Assembly: GCF_036030735.1 (NCBI RefSeq)
Contig: NZ_CP107928.1
Coordinates: forward strand, 5,890,001-5,954,000
Reading direction: 5' to 3'
Source of the DNA: Streptomyces sp. NBC_00425
Lineage (GTDB): Bacteria; Actinomycetota; Actinomycetes; Streptomycetales; Streptomycetaceae
DNA: 64,000 nt
Positions 48,498 to 58,488 of the stretch are shown piece by piece. The stretch's first letter is position 1. Every line of letters begins with the position of its first letter. The notes beneath the pieces were generated by a model. The model was not told the origin of the DNA and ran no database searches. It worked only from the letters and a program-made list of their open reading frames with translations. The position numbers and the translations under genes were made by a program.

Positions 48498-51400
48498 TCA
48501 CACCCCCGACGGGCTGGACCGGGCGGTGTGCCGGCCGGCCGCCCGCTCCAGGGCGCTGGCCAGGAGCGCCAGGTCGGTGGGGCCGTTGCCCAGTTCGCGC
48601 ACCGGCCTGCGGGTGGGCGGATCGCCCATGCGCCGCCAGTCCAGGGGGACCACGGTGGGGCGCAGCGTCGCCGTGCGGGGGATGCGGCCCGTGACACGGC
48701 CGCCCTGGAAGGGCGTCGGACGGCCGTCCGCGCCCTGGAGGCGGCCACGGCCCGGCGCCGGCTCGTCCGGGCCGGAACCCGGCACCTCGAGGGCGATGCG
48801 CACGGTGGCGCGGCGGGCCGGCTCGGACTCCGCGGTACGGCCGCCGGGCCCGGTCGCGGCCACCAGATGGACGCCGAGCCGCTCGCCCTCGCGGGCCACC
48901 GCCTCCAGCGCGCGCATCACCGAGCCGGCGGCGGGCCGGCCCGGGGAACCGAGGGCGGGGGAGACGAGCGCGTCCAGATCGTCGACGACGACCACCAGGC
49001 GGGGCAGCGGGGACGGCGTCTCGGTCCGCTGTCGGGCCGCCGCGCCCGGACGCAGCCGGAGCGTGGCACTCGGCGGGGTGTCCAGATCGGCGGCGCCCGC
49101 GCCCGCCCCGGCCGGGGGCGCTCCCGGCGTGCGCTGCGGGACGATGCGGCCGAAGACCGCGCGGTGCGTGTGCCACTCCGCGAAGTCGGAGCGGTCCAGC
49201 AGCTCGGCCCGCCGCTTCAGCTCGGCGCTCAGCGACTGCGCGAACTCCCGCATATGGACCGGGTCGTTGGCGGTGAGGTGGGCGCTGACGTGCGGGACGT
49301 CGGTGCACACCCGCAGGCCGTCGCCGGCGCCGCCCTTGCCGACGGTGTCACGGCCGTCCAGCAGGATCACGCCGAGCCGCTCGGGCCGCTCGGCGGCGGC
49401 CAGCGAGGCGACGAACGCCCGCAGCAGCTCGGTGCGCCCGCTGCCGCCCGGCCCCTCGATCAGCACGTGCGGGCCCTCGGCCACGAGGTCCACCGCGACC
49501 GGGCCGCGCGGGCCCGCGCCGAGCACGGCCCGCACCCGTCCGCCCAGTGCGGTGGTGTCGTCGGCCGCGTCCGCCCAGCGGGCCATCAGGGAGGCGGGCG
49601 TCGCCCGGGCGAGACCCAGCTCGTCCAGCAGCCGGGCCGACGGCGGCAGCGGCGCGGACACCCGCGGGTGCCGGTCGCCCGCCCCCGCGCCGTCCGGACG
49701 CAGCGGCGCCAGTGCCCGCGCGAAGCGTTCGGCCCAGGCCGCGGAGACCGCGTCCACCGCGCCGACCGTGCCGGGTCCCACCGGGCCGGGCCGCTCCGTC
49801 CGTGCTCCGGCCGGCGCGACCCGCAGCAGCCGCAGCGCCGTCGCCACGTCTCCGCTGAGCAGGGCGACCGCCCCGCACGCGCGGAACGTGGGCGCCGCCG
49901 CGCAGGCCGCCTCGTAGGTGTCGCTCACCGGTGAGGAGGGGGAGGCGGCGGACGTCTCGGCCAGGCAGACCACGTGTATCCCGGCGCGCGGTCCGGCCGT
50001 CGCCAGCCGCGCCACCGCTTGCCGCAGGTCCGCGCCGCCGGGGTCGCCGTCCACCACGACCACCGTGTACGGGCCGGGGAAGCCTCCGTCGGCCGGATCG
50101 TCCGCCACGGCCCAGGAGGGGCGGCGGGCCGCGTCCCGGAGCGGGGGCGTCTGAGCAGGGACGGCGGCACGCGCGCCGCCCGTCCGGCCCGCGCCGTCGG
50201 CCCCGCCCGCGCCGTCCGCGAGGCAGTCCTCCAGCCGGCGCAGGAGTTCGTCCGCGCGGGCCGCGGCCTGGTCGCGGTCGTAGGCGAGGAGCAGCCGGCA
50301 GTCCTGTCCGTGCCCGGGGCGCAGATGCGGCAGCCAGCCCAGCCAGGACCACTCGGCGGTGCGCTCCTCCTCGGAACGCGCCCGGTCCGTGCTGATCAGG
50401 ACGATCTCCAGGGCGTCGGGGGAGTGCAGCGCGGCGAGTTGGGCCAGCACCGCGCGCGCCAGCCCGGACAGCCGCGGTCGCGGCCCGGCCAGGCCGAGCG
50501 CGCCGACCTCGCGCAGGTCCGCCGTGACCGGCACCGCGGGCAGCAGTCCCGAGCCGTCGGGCGCCGGCCGGTCAGCCGTGCCGAGCCGCACGGTGAGCGT
50601 CTCCGGGTGGCCCGGTCCGCGCTCCCACAGCCGGGGACCCGGGCCCAGCGCCGTCAGCAGCAGCGCCGCCGGGTCCGGCCAGGTCTCGGGCGCGGCGGGC
50701 ACGGCGGCCGAAGGCCGGCTCTCGGCCGCCGCCGCCGGCTCCTCGCCGGGCGCGCCGGCGGCGGTCTCGTCCTGGCCGCCGCGGCCTCCGGCCAGCCGCC
50801 GGGCCCAGGCGGAGAGGCCTCCGCGGCGGCGCACGCCCGCGGGGACGTCGGTGCCGCGCAGGGGGGTGCCCTTGCGGCCGGCGCCGGCGTGGTCGATCTC
50901 CCCGGATGCGCCGGACGCGTCACCGAGGGGGGAGAAGGAGCCGTCGGGCGAGGCGGGGTCGTGCCGCGGGCCGACGCCGCTGCCGATCCCGCTACCGGTG
51001 CCGGAGGTCGCGGGGTGGGCGGTGTGCGGTCCGCGGGCGCCCTGGTCGTCGTGCGCGGCCGTGAACGAGCCGAGGCCCGCGTGGCCGCCGTGGGTGGCGG
51101 CAGAACCCTCGCCCGCCGCGCGCGTGGACGCGTCGCCGGCGAGCCGGCTCTCGATGCGCGGCGCCGCGCCCTGGCCGGGCACGACATGAGACGCGAGGGG
51201 GATCTCCCGGGCGCCGCGCAGCAGTTCGCCGCGGGCCTCGCCGGAGGCGCTCCGGTCCGCGGTGCCGTACGCGTGGCCGGTCGCACCGGACGGCCCGGCG
51301 GACCCGGCGAGCCCGGACGGTCCGGTCGGCCCCGCCGGGCTCGGCGGCCCCGCCGGGCCCGTGGCCGTGCCGTCCGAAGGCCCGGCTGTGGGGTCGGCCG

Positions 51401-52091
51401 CCGTGTCCCCGCACGGCACCCGTACATGCCCTTCGCCGTCCGGCGTCGTCGCCACCCGGGGGCCCGGGCCGCCGGGCGGGGCCAGCCGCAGCGCCGACTC
51501 GCCGACCCGCAGCAGGGCGCCGGGGGCGAGACGCACGGGGCGGTCCTGCACGCGCGTGCCGTCCAGCGCGGTGCCGTTGGTGGAGCCGAGATCGGCGACC
51601 GTGACCCGGCCGTCGGCCGAGAGCGTCACCGCGCAGTGCAGACGGGAGACGTCCGGGTCGTCCAGCGGGATGTCGGCGTCGGCCGAACGGCCCACCCGGA
51701 CCTGGCCGCCGTGCAGCAGGTGGACCCCGCCCGCGTCCGGCCCGGCCACCACGTGCAGGCGGGCCGGGGCCTCGTCGACCTCGGGATGCGGCTCGGGGTC
51801 GGCCGGCGCGCCCAGGGACAGCACCGCGCCGTCGATCAGCGGGGGCTCGCCGAGAGTGCACCGTCGGCCGTCGAGCCGCTCCACGCCCGCGTACAGCACG
51901 ACCGCCGCGGCGGACGGAGACGAAGCGGAGCCCTCCCCGCAGACGGCGGCGGCCAGCGCGGACGCCACCTCGGCCAGAGCCGTGCCGGCGGGGGCGGTGA
52001 CCAGTACGTCGCAGCTCGCGGCCCGGGCCCGGACATCGACAGGCGGGCCGGGCGGGCCCTGCGGGTCTACGACGGTCAGCCGGATCTGCAT
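48498..52091 (-). CDS. FHA domain - FtsK/SpoIIIE-type ATPase
   Basis: 1,197 residues. An FHA domain, which binds phosphothreonine, lies near 130-185 (VRVGRSADADIPLDDPDVSRLHCAVTL, DLGSTNGTALDG). A disordered Gly/Pro/Ser-rich region of about 270 residues follows, then a degenerate FtsK-like domain (about 480-800). A complete domain comes last, with Walker A GPGGSGRTELL (near 880) and Walker B LVVVVDDLDAL (near 1033). FHA-FtsK order recalls EssC of Gram-positive type VII secretion, but I see no transmembrane helices and no WXG100 genes nearby. Two Ser/Thr kinase genes are divergent to it and could phosphorylate the FHA ligand. Confidence 0.85.
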   Translation of the reverse strand: MQIRLTVVDPQGPPGPPVDVRARAASCDVLVTAPAGTALAEVASALAAAVCGEGSASSPSAAAVVLYAGVERLDGRRCTLGEPPLIDGAVLSLGAPADPEPHPEVDEAPARLHVVAGPDAGGVHLLHGGQVRVGRSADADIPLDDPDVSRLHCAVTLSADGRVTVADLGSTNGTALDGTRVQDRPVRLAPGALLRVGESALRLAPPGGPGPRVATTPDGEGHVRVPCGDTAADPTAGPSDGTATGPAGPPSPAGPTGPSGLAGSAGPSGATGHAYGTADRSASGEARGELLRGAREIPLASHVVPGQGAAPRIESRLAGDASTRAAGEGSAATHGGHAGLGSFTAAHDDQGARGPHTAHPATSGTGSGIGSGVGPRHDPASPDGSFSPLGDASGASGEIDHAGAGRKGTPLRGTDVPAGVRRRGGLSAWARRLAGGRGGQDETAAGAPGEEPAAAAESRPSAAVPAAPETWPDPAALLLTALGPGPRLWERGPGHPETLTVRLGTADRPAPDGSGLLPAVPVTADLREVGALGLAGPRPRLSGLARAVLAQLAALHSPDALEIVLISTDRARSEEERTAEWSWLGWLPHLRPGHGQDCRLLLAYDRDQAAARADELLRRLEDCLADGAGGADGAGRTGGARAAVPAQTPPLRDAARRPSWAVADDPADGGFPGPYTVVVVDGDPGGADLRQAVARLATAGPRAGIHVVCLAETSAASPSSPVSDTYEAACAAAPTFRACGAVALLSGDVATALRLLRVAPAGARTERPGPVGPGTVGAVDAVSAAWAERFARALAPLRPDGAGAGDRHPRVSAPLPPSARLLDELGLARATPASLMARWADAADDTTALGGRVRAVLGAGPRGPVAVDLVAEGPHVLIEGPGGSGRTELLRAFVASLAAAERPERLGVILLDGRDTVGKGGAGDGLRVCTDVPHVSAHLTANDPVHMREFAQSLSAELKRRAELLDRSDFAEWHTHRAVFGRIVPQRTPGAPPAGAGAGAADLDTPPSATLRLRPGAAARQRTETPSPLPRLVVVVDDLDALVSPALGSPGRPAAGSVMRALEAVAREGERLGVHLVAATGPGGRTAESEPARRATVRIALEVPGSGPDEPAPGRGRLQGADGRPTPFQGGRVTGRIPRTATLRPTVVPLDWRRMGDPPTRRPVRELGNGPTDLALLASALERAAGRHTARSSPSGV

Positions 52092-52485
52092 CGCCGTCAG
52101 CGGTCCCTTCTGCACGGGCGCGGGCTTCCCCCCCACCCCACACGAGCACAGCGGCCAGTACTGCAGGCATCCTCGCACCTGTCACTGACAACGCGCCCAC
52201 CCGCCGGGGACAAGTGATCTTGATTGGTCGGCTCTGCCCGCAAAAGTGCCGGACAAGTGCCTCGCCGACGATCAGTTGAGATCGGTCACGTCCGGCTCGG
52301 GCAACCAAGACGACCGGGCAAAACGTCTTTCCTTCGAAATGCGACGACAGCCCGGTGCCCGCACCGCGGCACTACAGTGGGTCGGAACACCGGCAGGACG
52401 GCCGAGCGGGACCGGGAAGTCCGGCGGATCGGCGGTACTGGCGGGATCAGCAGGACTGGCAAGCAAGCAGCAGGGAGCGCATGAC
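52092..52485. promoter_or_regulatory. divergent region between the FHA-FtsK and kinase genes
   Basis: 394 bases that hold both promoters. GGACAAGTG occurs twice in direct orientation (52208-52216 and 52252-52260). TACAGT at 52374-52379 is a possible -10 box for the kinase. An open frame runs through to the kinase, but its start has no ribosome-binding site. I see no separate gene. Confidence 0.4.
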
Positions 52486-54189
52486 GTGCGGCCGGTAGGC
52501 AGCAAGTACCTGCTCGAGGAGCCGCTCGGACGCGGCGCCACGGGCACCGTCTGGCGAGCCCGCCAGCGCGAGACCGCGGGCGCCGAGGCGGCCGTGGCCG
52601 GCCAGCCCGGGGAGACCGTCGCGATCAAGGTCCTCAAGGAGGAGCTCGCGAACGACCCCGACGTCGTGATGCGCTTCCTGCGGGAGCGGTCCGTGCTGCT
52701 GCGCCTGACCCACCCGAACATCGTCCGGGTCCGTGACCTGGTCGTCGAGGGCGACCTGCTGGCGCTGGTCATGGACCTCGTCGACGGACCCGACCTGCAC
52801 CGCTATCTGCGCGAGAACGGCCCCTTCACGCCCGTCGCCGCCGCCCTGCTCACCGCGCAGGTCGCCGACGCGCTCGCCGCCAGCCACGCCGACGGCGTCG
52901 TGCACCGCGACCTGAAGCCCGCCAACGTCCTGATGATGCAGAACGGCGGGCAGATGCATCCGCTGCTCACGGACTTCGGCATCGCGCGCCTCGCCGACTC
53001 CCCGGGCCTGACCCGGACCAGCGAGTTCGTCGGCACGCCCGCGTACGTGGCCCCGGAGTCCGCCGAGGGCCGCCCGCAGACCTCCGCCGTCGACATCTAC
53101 GGCGCCGGCATCCTGCTGTACGAGCTGGTCACCGGCCGTCCGCCGTTCTCCGGCGGCTCCGCCCTCGAGGTCCTGCACCAGCACCTGAACGCCGAGCCGC
53201 GCCGCCCTTCCACGGTTCCCGACCCGCTCTGGACGGTCATCGAGCGCTGCCTGCGCAAGAACCCCGACGACCGTCCGAGCGCCGAGAACCTCGCGCGCGG
53301 GCTGCGGATCGTCGCCGAGGGCATCGGCGTGCACGCCAACTCCCTGCAGATCGCCGCGGCGGAAGGCGTGGGCCATGTGCTCGCGCCCGATCCGGCGCCC
53401 GCTGCCGTGCCGGGCGGCGGCTACGACCCGAACGCCGCCACCAGCGTCCTGCCGCACACCGGTGGCCCGGCCGGCGCCGCCGACCCGACCGCCGTCCTGC
53501 CCCACACGGGCGGTCCGCAGGGCGCGGCCGACCCGACGGCCGTCCTGCCGCCGGTGCCGCCGGGCCAGTACGGCGGGCCCGCGCAGCCTCCCGAGCAGCC
53601 GCACCCCTGGCAGACCCAGATGCAGGGCGCCCGCGACCGCAACGAGCAGACCCAGGTCCAGCAGTACCTCGACCCCGGTGAGGACCCGCTGCGCCGCCGC
53701 CCCCAGCGGCAGGTGTCCCGCCAGCCCCAGCAGCCGCCGCAGCCCTACCAGCAGCAGCGGCCCCCACAGCGTCAGCAACAGCGCCCCCAGCCGCAGGCCG
53801 GCTACGGGTATCCGGGGCAGCCGCCGCAGCAGCAGTACGCGCCGGCCCAGCAACCCCAGCAGCAGCCCCAGCGGTACACTCCGGCGCCCACGCCCCAGCA
53901 GCAGCCGCGCCAGCGGCCGCCGGCCGAGCCCCGGCAGCCGCGCGAGCCCCGGCAGCGCGGCGCCAACCCGATGAAGATCCCCGGCCTGGGCTGCCTGAAG
54001 GGCTGCCTGTTCACGATCGTCATCCTGTTCGTGGCCGGCTGGCTGGTCTGGGAGCTGACCCCGCTGCAGGACTGGATCGGCACGGGGCAGAGCTACTGGA
54101 AGCTCATCAGCGGCTGGTTCCACGACATCACCGGCTGGATCGGCGAGCTGGGGTCGAGCTCCGGCGGAAGCGGAAGCGGAACCGGCTGA
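52486..54189 (+). CDS. membrane Ser/Thr protein kinase, Gln/Pro-rich linker type
   Basis: 567 residues. The kinase domain (about 5-275) has GRGATGTVW, the ATP-contact Lys48, HRDLKPAN with catalytic Asp142, DFG at 163-165 and the activation segment TRTSEFVGTPAYVAPE with candidate phosphothreonines. A 14-residue insert lies between strands two and three. Two copies of PHTGGP..AADPTAVLP follow, then a Gln/Pro-rich linker of over 100 residues and one helix near the C-terminus (CLFTIVILFVAGWLVWEL) with a short Gly/Ser outer tail. The GTG start follows GGGAG. Divergent from the FHA-FtsK gene and in tandem with a second kinase gene. Confidence 0.9.
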   Translation: MRPVGSKYLLEEPLGRGATGTVWRARQRETAGAEAAVAGQPGETVAIKVLKEELANDPDVVMRFLRERSVLLRLTHPNIVRVRDLVVEGDLLALVMDLVDGPDLHRYLRENGPFTPVAAALLTAQVADALAASHADGVVHRDLKPANVLMMQNGGQMHPLLTDFGIARLADSPGLTRTSEFVGTPAYVAPESAEGRPQTSAVDIYGAGILLYELVTGRPPFSGGSALEVLHQHLNAEPRRPSTVPDPLWTVIERCLRKNPDDRPSAENLARGLRIVAEGIGVHANSLQIAAAEGVGHVLAPDPAPAAVPGGGYDPNAATSVLPHTGGPAGAADPTAVLPHTGGPQGAADPTAVLPPVPPGQYGGPAQPPEQPHPWQTQMQGARDRNEQTQVQQYLDPGEDPLRRRPQRQVSRQPQQPPQPYQQQRPPQRQQQRPQPQAGYGYPGQPPQQQYAPAQQPQQQPQRYTPAPTPQQQPRQRPPAEPRQPREPRQRGANPMKIPGLGCLKGCLFTIVILFVAGWLVWELTPLQDWIGTGQSYWKLISGWFHDITGWIGELGSSSGGSGSGTG

Positions 54190-54332
54190 CCGTCCCGCGG
54201 GCTCCGAGCCGGCCGTGAGCGTCGTGAGTCTGTGGACTTGTCGACATCCGGCGGGTGATTTCCGTCTCCGCGGTGAAGGTTGGCTCTCAGGACGCGTACT
54301 TTGATGGGCAACACGCGTCTGTAGGAGCAGCC

Positions 54333-55580
54333 TTGGCACGGAAGATCGGCAGCCGGTACACCGCCCACCAGATCCTGGGACGGGGCAGCGCCGGCACGGT
54401 GTGGCTGGGCGAGGGACCGGAGGGGCCCGTCGCCGTCAAGCTGCTGCGCGAGGACCTCGCCTCCGACGAGGAGCTCGTGGGGCGCTTCGTGCAGGAGCGC
54501 ACCGCGCTGCTCGGCCTGGAGCACCCCCATGTGGTGTCCGTCCGCGATCTCGTGGTCGACGGCAACGACCTGGCACTCGTCATGGACCTGGTCCGCGGCA
54601 CCGACCTGCGCACCCGCCTCGAACGCGAACGGCGGCTCGCGCCGGAGGCCGCCGTGGCGATCGTGGCGGACGTCGCCGAAGGGCTGGCCGCCGCCCACGC
54701 CGCCGGGGTCGTGCACCGCGACGTCAAACCGGAGAACGTGCTCCTCGACATGCAGGGCCCGCTCGGCCCCGGCGGCTCGCACCGTGCGCTGCTGACCGAC
54801 TTCGGCGTCGCGAAACTGATCGACACCCCCAAACGGACCCGCGCCACCAAGATCATCGGTACGCCGGACTACCTGGCGCCGGAGATCGTGGAGGGCCTGC
54901 CGCCGCGTGCCTCCGTCGACATCTATGCGCTGGCGACGGTGCTCTACGAGCTGCTGGCGGGCTTCACCCCGTTCGGCGGCGGCCACCCGGGCGCGGTGCT
55001 GCGCCGGCATGTCACGGAGTCCGTCGCCCCGCTCCCCGGCATTCCGGACGAGTTGTGGCAGCTGCTCGTGCAGTGCCTGGCGAAGGCGCCGGCGTCCCGG
55101 CTGCGGGCGTCCGAGCTGGCCGCCCGGCTGCGTGAGCAGCTGCCGTCGCTGGCCGGGATGCCGCCGCTGGACGTGGACGAGCCGGACACCGAGCCGGAGG
55201 GCGGCGAACCGGACGACATCACGCCCGACGCCTCCGCCGCGCCCGCCTCCGCCCGGCGGGAGCGACGGGGCTCGGTTCCCCTGGTGCCGGGCGCCAAGCC
55301 GGACTCCAACCGGGACACCCACACGTCGATGCGCGTGCCCGCGCCGGACGAGCTGGCGGGCGGCGCGCACGGCACGGCGCGGGTGCCGAGGGCTGCCGGG
55401 GCGCCGCGTCCCGGATCGGCACGGAACCGTTCCGCCGCCCGGCGCCGGCGCGTGACGCTGAGCGTGGCGGCGGCCGCGCTGGTCGCGGCGGCCGGAATCG
55501 GCACGTGGGCGGCCACCTCGGGAGACGACGCGGGAGCCACCCCGCAGGACACGAAGAACTCGGCGCCTGCTTCCCCGTGA
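54333..55580 (+). CDS. Ser/Thr protein kinase (second of a pair)
   Basis: 415 residues. The kinase domain (1-265) has GRGSAGTVW, Lys36, HRDVKPEN with catalytic Asp130, DFG at 156-158 and TKIIGTPDYLAPE. An acidic and then basic linker leads to one helix near the C-terminus (VTLSVAAAALVAAAGIGTWAA) and a short outer tail, so the kinase domain is cytosolic. The start is TTG: GTAGGAG lies five bases before it and the protein then begins ARKIGSRY, which fits the family. An earlier ATG (54255) would add 26 residues without a ribosome-binding site. It lies 143 bases after the first kinase gene. Confidence 0.88.
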   Translation: MARKIGSRYTAHQILGRGSAGTVWLGEGPEGPVAVKLLREDLASDEELVGRFVQERTALLGLEHPHVVSVRDLVVDGNDLALVMDLVRGTDLRTRLERERRLAPEAAVAIVADVAEGLAAAHAAGVVHRDVKPENVLLDMQGPLGPGGSHRALLTDFGVAKLIDTPKRTRATKIIGTPDYLAPEIVEGLPPRASVDIYALATVLYELLAGFTPFGGGHPGAVLRRHVTESVAPLPGIPDELWQLLVQCLAKAPASRLRASELAARLREQLPSLAGMPPLDVDEPDTEPEGGEPDDITPDASAAPASARRERRGSVPLVPGAKPDSNRDTHTSMRVPAPDELAGGAHGTARVPRAAGAPRPGSARNRSAARRRRVTLSVAAAALVAAAGIGTWAATSGDDAGATPQDTKNSAPASP

Positions 55581-55703
55581 CCCCCTGATCCCGTGACCTG
55601 GGGGCCGGGTCTCCGGCACCTGCTGCGGCCCTGGAGAGGCCTCGTCCGCGACCGCCGGCGGGCCTGGACGCCAAGCCCGGACGGGCCCGGATGCCGGGTC
55701 CGT

Positions 55704-55709
55704 TAGGCT
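55704..55709 (+). promoter_or_regulatory. candidate -10 box of prfB (leaderless)
   Basis: TAGGCT lies seven bases before the prfB GTG, so transcription would begin at the start codon. GGAGG is also found just before the GTG but too close for normal use. Confidence 0.5.
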
Positions 55710-55715
55710 GGAGGC

Positions 55716-56819
<1,104 letters not shown>

Positions 56820-56834
56820 GTTTGTCGACACGGT

Positions 56835-56867
56835 AACCGCCCCTGATTCAGGGGCGGTTTGCTTTTT
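56835..56867 (+). terminator. prfB terminator
   Basis: AACCGCCCCTG and CAGGGGCGGTT form an 11-base-pair stem with loop ATT, followed by a T-rich tail. It begins 16 bases after the prfB stop. Confidence 0.9.
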
Positions 56868-56916
56868 ACGTCACATTCACAGCACCAACATCACGCAAAG
56901 CGCCCTGACTTGGACA

Positions 56917-56928
56917 TTGCGTACGCAA
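56917..56928. promoter_or_regulatory. 12-bp palindrome TTGCGTACGCAA before the surface-protein gene
   Basis: A perfect palindrome with a central TA, six bases upstream of TTGACG (56934-56939), which may be a -35 box. The position fits an operator for the downstream surface-protein gene. I cannot assign a regulator. Confidence 0.45.
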
Positions 56929-57022
56929 CGGCCTTGACGCTGCTTTGAAAAATGGGGAGGGTGCAGTGTGGCATGCGTATCTCCGGGGCGCATGTGAACC
57001 GGGGGGATTCAGCTAGATCTCA

Positions 57023-57085
57023 GCTACCCCCGTCGATCACAGCCTCCGGCGCGGCCTCATCGACGATTCAGCTACTGGGGGTAGC
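57023..57085 (+). promoter_or_regulatory. leader inverted repeat that covers the ribosome-binding site
   Basis: GCTACCCCC (57023-57031) is the exact complement of GGGGGTAGC (57077-57085), which contains the ribosome-binding site of the gene starting at 57092. GGGGGG at 57001-57006 could pair with the same left arm instead. Two exclusive hairpins, one that hides and one that frees the site, are therefore possible. Confidence 0.5.
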
Positions 57086-57091
57086 AACCTT

Positions 57092-57961
57092 ATGACCAAG
57101 AAGACGCGTATCCGGGTCGCGCGCATAGCCGCCGGCGCCGTGATCGCCGCCGGCGCCTCGCTGACGGTGGCCGGCGTCGCCTCGGCCACCGGCAACGACG
57201 GCGGCCTCAGCGGCCTCGTACAGACCGTGGGCGGCCCCGACGACCCGAACCCGGGTGGCGACCCGTGCGACATCGTCACCACTCCCGACTGCGACCCGGC
57301 CACCACGGGCACCACGGGTACGACCGGCACCACCGGCACCACGGGTACCACCGGCACGACTGGCACGACGGGTACGACCGGCACCACGGGTACGACGGGC
57401 ACCACGGGTACGACCGGCACGACGGGCACCACGGGTACCACCGGCACGACTGGCACGACGGGTACGACCGGCACCACGGGTACGACGGGCACCACCGGTA
57501 CGACCGGCACCACCGGCACGACGGGTACGACCGGCACCACTGGCACGACGGGTACGACCGGCACCACTGGCACCACGGGTACGACCGGCACCACTGGCAC
57601 CACGGGTACGACGGGCACCACCGGCACCACCGGCTCGACCGGCACCACGGGTTCCACCGGCTCGACCGGCACCACGGGTTCCACCGGCTCGACCGGCACC
57701 ACCGGTTCGACCGGTGGTTCCACCGTCGGTGGTCCGGACGCCGACGGGACCTCCACTCAGGAGGAGGGCAGCTCCGCGCTGACCGACACCTCGGACTCCA
57801 CCTCCGACGCGGCCGCCCAGGGCGGCGGCAAGGAGCTGGCCGAGACCGGCGCCGGCGAGACCACGTTCCTCATTCTCGGCGCCGCCACGATGATCGCCGG
57901 CGGCATCGGCTTCCGGGTGCTGCCGCGCCTCGTGGCCGGCCGCGGCGGAGCCGCTGCCTGA
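57092..57961 (+). CDS. sortase-anchored surface protein with Gly-Thr-Thr collagen-like repeats
   Basis: 289 residues. A signal peptide (about 1-32, basic start, hydrophobic core and AGVASA cleavage region) precedes a short region with two cysteines (C59, C67). A run of about 45 Gly-X-Thr triplets follows, nearly all Gly-Thr-Thr, with Ser in X near the end. After an acidic Ser/Thr/Asp linker come the wall-sorting motif LAETG, a hydrophobic helix ([18 protein letters not shown]) and a short Arg-containing tail. LAxTG is the form used by class E sortases of Streptomyces. Gly-X-Y triplets suggest a collagen-like stalk, with Thr as possible glycosylation sites. The gene stands alone between two terminators. 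Confidence 0.88.
   Translation: MTKKTRIRVARIAAGAVIAAGASLTVAGVASATGNDGGLSGLVQTVGGPDDPNPGGDPCDIVTTPDCDPATTGTTGTTGTTGTTGTTGTTGTTGTTGTTGTTGTTGTTGTTGTTGTTGTTGTTGTTGTTGTTGTTGTTGTTGTTGTTGTTGTTGTTGTTGTTGTTGTTGTTGTTGTTGTTGSTGTTGSTGSTGTTGSTGSTGTTGSTGGSTVGGPDADGTSTQEEGSSALTDTSDSTSDAAAQGGGKELAETGAGETTFLILGAATMIAGGIGFRVLPRLVAGRGGAAA
57302..57719 (+). repeat. 9-bp-based coding tandem repeat (Gly-Thr-Thr)
   Basis: About 420 bases made of GGC/GGT-ACC/ACG-ACC/ACG units, with larger blocks repeated (for example GGTACGACGGGCACC). The codons vary although the protein does not, which points to selection on the peptide. The end of the array alternates TCG/TCC and ACC codons. This is coding sequence, not a CRISPR or a transposon. 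Confidence 0.92.
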
Positions 57962-57993
57962 CGGTGAGCAGTCGTACGCGCACATGACGTGAG

Positions 57994-58028
57994 CAAGGGG
58001 CCCGGAGTGATCAGCTCCGGGCCCCTTG
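57994..58028. terminator. bidirectional terminator after the surface-protein gene
   Basis: CAAGGGGCCCGGAG and CTCCGGGCCCCTTG form a perfect 14-base-pair stem with a seven-base loop (TGATCAG). It lies between two convergent genes. Confidence 0.85.
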
Positions 58029-58056
58029 TGCTGCGCGTATGGGTGTGGCGGGCGGA

Positions 58057-58251
58057 CTACGCGGTCTGGTGGGCGAGCAGCGCCAGCGCCGCCACCAGCA
58101 CCGCCAGCAGCGCGATCAGCGCCATCGGGTTCAGCCCCGCGAAGAAGTTCTCCTGCTGCTGCAGCCGCTCGCGGTTCGCGCGGCACACGGGGCACCGGCC
58201 CTCGCTCACGGGGGCCGCGCAGTTAGCGCACACCAGCCGGTCGTACGTCAT
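58057..58251 (-). CDS. small zinc-ribbon membrane protein
   Basis: 64 residues. Two CxxC pairs (CANC and CPVC) form a zinc ribbon at the N-terminus. A Gln-rich helix ([11 protein letters not shown]) leads to a single transmembrane helix ([18 protein letters not shown]) at the C-terminus. The start ATG has the excellent site AAGGAGG nine bases upstream, so this short gene is probably real. Function unknown; it is divergent from ftsE, but a link to ftsEX is only positional. Confidence 0.8.
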   Translation of the reverse strand: MTYDRLVCANCAAPVSEGRCPVCRANRERLQQQENFFAGLNPMALIALLAVLVAALALLAHQTA

Positions 58252-58488
58252 GCGCCTCGCCCTCCTTGCACCGGTTCCATGGACACAACGCCTCCGGGGG
58301 CGCGAACGTTCCCCTTCCACTGTGCCAGGTTCCTCCGGTGCCCGCGCGGCTCACTCGAAGAGCGCAGGGCGTACAAAGTCCCGTACAAAAACGCACAAGC
58401 CCCACCCAACCCCTCGCGACGCCTGCGCCGCCCTCCCCGGTTCGCGTATGGTCACGCTCATCTACCCCCGGCGACCCGTGGTGCATCC

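Noticed and set aside
57302..57719. Repeat array considered as CRISPR or satellite DNA
   Set aside because: Units are too short, there are no spacers, and the repeats keep one reading frame within a gene that has clear export and anchoring signals.
57037..57756. Open frame on the minus strand made of Val-Val-Pro repeats
   Set aside because: It is the mirror of the Gly-Thr-Thr coding array on the plus strand, where signal peptide, sorting motif and ribosome-binding site are present. The minus frame has none of these.
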